DNA from: Chryseobacterium indicum
GTDB taxonomy: Bacteria > Bacteroidota > Bacteroidia > Flavobacteriales > Weeksellaceae
NCBI RefSeq assembly: GCF_021504595.1
Contig: NZ_JACSGT010000001.1
Coordinates: 1-64,000 of the forward strand
Reading direction: 5' to 3'
DNA length: 64,000 nt
The notes beneath the pieces were generated by a model, which was not told where the DNA came from, did not search any database, and worked only from the letters and a program-made list of their open reading frames with translations. The position numbers and the translations under genes were made by a program. How positions within the stretch are numbered: the stretch's first letter is position 1; each line of letters opens with the position of its first letter. Positions 62,133 to 64,000 of the stretch are shown here, piece after piece.

Positions 62133-62525
62133 ATGAAAGATTTTACCAGAGAACTAAGCTATAAGACTTCCCGCAGCAGCGGAGCAGGAGGGCAGAATGT
62201 GAATAAGGTGGAGACTTCCGTAACGGTTCTTTGGAATGTGCAGGAATCCGGATTTTTTAATGAATTTCAGAAAAACTTAATTCAGGAAAAACTCAGAAAC
62301 AGGATTAATGCAGAAGGATTTTTATTTTTAACTGTTTCAGAAAGCAGAACGCAGCTTGCCAATAAAAATAAAGCGACGGATAAAATCCTTGAAATCGTGA
62401 ATAAAGCTTTGGTTGTACCCAAAAAGCGTCTTGCCACAAAACCTTCAAAAGCTCAGAAGCAAAAAAGATTAGACACGAAAAAGAAATTATCGGATAAAAA
62501 AGAAAACAGAAAGTTTAAATATTAG
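62133..62525 (+). CDS. arfB: Peptidyl-tRNA hydrolase ArfB (ribosome rescue)
   Basis: A 130-residue release-factor-like protein. The GGQ motif is in SRSSGAGGQNVNKVETSVTVLWN, and the Lys-rich C-terminal tail (KKRLATKPSKAQKQKRLDTKKK) enters the mRNA tunnel of stalled ribosomes. It follows menE by three bases and is probably co-transcribed. Confidence 0.92.
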   Translation: MKDFTRELSYKTSRSSGAGGQNVNKVETSVTVLWNVQESGFFNEFQKNLIQEKLRNRINAEGFLFLTVSESRTQLANKNKATDKILEIVNKALVVPKKRLATKPSKAQKQKRLDTKKKLSDKKENRKFKY

Positions 62526-62600
62526 ACGAATTTCATTATTACGGTTGATTTTTTAAATGTTAAACTTTATTTTCTTTGACATTAATTCACATATTCGTTT

Positions 62601-62608
62601 TATTTTTG
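62601..62608 (+). promoter_or_regulatory. -7 box upstream of the barrel protein gene
   Basis: TATTTTTG matches TAnnTTTG; TTTG at 62575-62578 is 22 bases upstream. The ATG follows at 62627. Confidence 0.5.
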
Positions 62609-62626
62609 CGGCAAATTTTTAAACTA

Positions 62627-63271
62627 ATGATCAAAAAACTATTTGCATTGGGTTTATTCTCAATTTCAGTATTTTCTTTTGCACAAAAGGTTTCTATTTC
62701 TCCATCGGTAGGTTATGCGTGGCGACTGGCAAAAACTCCGGACAATATTCCAAGAGATCAGAAAGAATACATCAAAGGAATAAAAAGCGGTCTTAATTTC
62801 GATGTTGCATTGCGCTACGAAGTAAAAAGAGGGCTTCTTATCGGGTTCAAATATTCCAATTATAGTGCTTCTACAAGCGGAAGATTAAGTGTGACAGACA
62901 ATATGGGAAATATTGTTTCTGCAAATGTAAGTACAAAAGACCAGATTAATTTTTATGGTCCTGAACTTACCCTAACCAATGATGCTCACGAAACAAAGCA
63001 CAAACTGTTTATGGATGTCGCTTTAGGAGCAATGACCTATGCTACAAAAACAGGAACGGTAAAAGGAAAAGGAACAACATTCGGAGCGGAACTGGATTTT
63101 GCCTATCAGTACGAAGTAAGTAAGAACTTTCTAATAGGTCCGAAAATCGGACTTTCCGGAGGAACCCTTAGCAAAATGAGCTTTAACGGACAGTCGGTAG
63201 AATTCGGAGAAGACCAAAAAGAAGGTTTAACGAGACTTTCTTTAAGCGCAGCCGCTACATTCCGTTTTTAA
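62627..63271 (+). CDS. Outer-membrane beta-barrel protein of unknown function
   Basis: About 214 residues from the ATG at 62627, with a signal peptide (LFALGLFSISVFSFAQ). The mature part has eight or so amphipathic strands (KVSISPSVGYAWRLA, LNFDVALRYEVKRGLLIGFKYSNY, KLFMDVALGAMTYA) and ends in a terminal Phe (ATFRF), typical of small flavobacterial OmpA-like or porin-family barrels. An earlier ATG (62576) would place a membrane-like leader in front and lies over the promoter. No partner gene is evident. Confidence 0.78.
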   Translation: MIKKLFALGLFSISVFSFAQKVSISPSVGYAWRLAKTPDNIPRDQKEYIKGIKSGLNFDVALRYEVKRGLLIGFKYSNYSASTSGRLSVTDNMGNIVSANVSTKDQINFYGPELTLTNDAHETKHKLFMDVALGAMTYATKTGTVKGKGTTFGAELDFAYQYEVSKNFLIGPKIGLSGGTLSKMSFNGQSVEFGEDQKEGLTRLSLSAAATFRF

Positions 63272-63275
63272 GTTT

Positions 63276-63283
63276 TATCTTTG
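63276..63283 (+). promoter_or_regulatory. -7 box upstream of the DHS-like gene
   Basis: TATCTTTG fits TAnnTTTG exactly and lies 15 bases before the ATG at 63299. Confidence 0.5.
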
Positions 63284-63298
63284 CAAAAATTATAAAAA

Positions 63299-64000
63299 AT
63301 GAGCAAACCGATAACTGAGTTCATAGAAAAGTACTACCTGCACTTCAACGCAGCTGCATTGGTGGATGCTTCTAAGGGATATGTTGCGCATCTTAAGGAT
63401 GGCGGAAAAATGATGATTACTCTTGCCGGAGCAATGTCTACTGCGGAGTTGGGGAAAATTCTTGCAGAGATGATCCGTCAGGATAAAGTAGATTTCATTT
63501 CTTGTACAGGGGCAAATCTCGAAGAAGATTTAATGAATCTTGTAGCACATTCTCACTATGAAAGAGTTCCTCACTACAGAGATCTTACGCCACAGGAAGA
63601 GTGGGATCTTCTGGAAAGAGGTCTGAACAGAGTTACAGATACCTGTATTCCTGAAGAAGAAGCTTTCAGAAGATTGCAGAAACATATTTTTGAAATCTGG
63701 AAAGATGCAGATGATAAAGGTGAAAGATATTTCCCGCACGAATACATGTACAAAATGATCCTTTCCGGAGTTTTGGAACAGTATTATGAAATCCCGAGAG
63801 AAAACTCATGGATGATTGCTGCTGCGGAGAAAAATTTACCAATCGTCGTTCCGGGATGGGAAGATTCTACAATGGGTAATATTTTTGCTTCTTACTGCAT
63901 CAAAGGAGAACTTAAATTCTCTACGATGAAATCAGGGATCGAGTATATGGCTTATTTAGCAGACTGGTACACTAAAAATTCATCAGGAAAAGGAGTAGGA
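63299..64000 (+). CDS. Deoxyhypusine-synthase-family protein (5' part, cut by window end)
   Basis: The first 234 residues, starting MSKPITEFIEKYYLHFNAA. DGGKMMITLAGAMSTAELGKILAEMIRQDKVDFISCTGANLEEDL is the NAD-binding core typical of the family, and PIVVPGWEDSTMGNIFASYC follows. Bacteria lack eIF5A, so bacterial members are thought to act in polyamine metabolism (homospermidine synthase-like) or on other substrates. The frame is open at the window end. Confidence 0.85.
   Translation, partial: MSKPITEFIEKYYLHFNAAALVDASKGYVAHLKDGGKMMITLAGAMSTAELGKILAEMIRQDKVDFISCTGANLEEDLMNLVAHSHYERVPHYRDLTPQEEWDLLERGLNRVTDTCIPEEEAFRRLQKHIFEIWKDADDKGERYFPHEYMYKMILSGVLEQYYEIPRENSWMIAAAEKNLPIVVPGWEDSTMGNIFASYCIKGELKFSTMKSGIEYMAYLADWYTKNSSGKGVG

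Overview
The window looks like a chromosomal segment of a flavobacterium, most likely Chryseobacterium or a close relative. It is AT-rich and has Bacteroidota-type promoters (TAnnTTTG -7 boxes with an upstream TTG). It also carries SusC/SusD pairs, a lipoprotein form of TamA (TamL) with TamB, a fused CcoN-CcoO oxidase subunit, and many exported proteins whose signal peptides end in AQ. The genus is inferred from gene content and repeat style; no 16S rRNA is present.

About 0.3-15.6 kb is an accessory region. It holds a tyrosine recombinase (458), a short arsenic operon without an exporter (arsC, DUF6428, arsR), and four 83-bp tandem repeats. It also holds two copies of an unusual module: a SymE-like gene with a conserved, probably structured leader, divergent from a row of tiny Xre-type HTH genes (3.3-4.9 kb and 12.5-14.0 kb). 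Between the modules lie cassette-like genes: an S41 protease, a SMI1/KNR4 protein, a serine hydrolase, a UvrD-like helicase with a nuclease-like insertion and a TraB-like lipoprotein. Short terminal-inverted-repeat elements are scattered among them. A protein made of NPIYNHSI octapeptide repeats ends the region.

From 15.7 kb the content is mostly core: groES-groEL, several exported or membrane hypotheticals, a TPR sensor-regulator, an M1 metallopeptidase, HupE/UreJ, a RelE-type toxin-antitoxin pair, DUF6702, AcpH, VanW, a methyltransferase, RadA, YceI, CTP synthase, YidC and RNase HII.

From 36.8 to 46.2 kb lie two consecutive SusC/SusD modules with near-matching promoters and identical UUCG terminators. 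They are followed by argS, which has a long coiled-coil insertion, a YihY/BrkB membrane protein, tamL-tamB, ccoP-ccoNO, a small Xre regulator, tRNA-Gln, a MenE-like ligase, arfB, an outer-membrane barrel, and the 5' part of a deoxyhypusine-synthase-like gene cut by the window end.

The most novel-looking signal is the duplicated symE / Xre-array module with its conserved leader and palindromic operator candidates.
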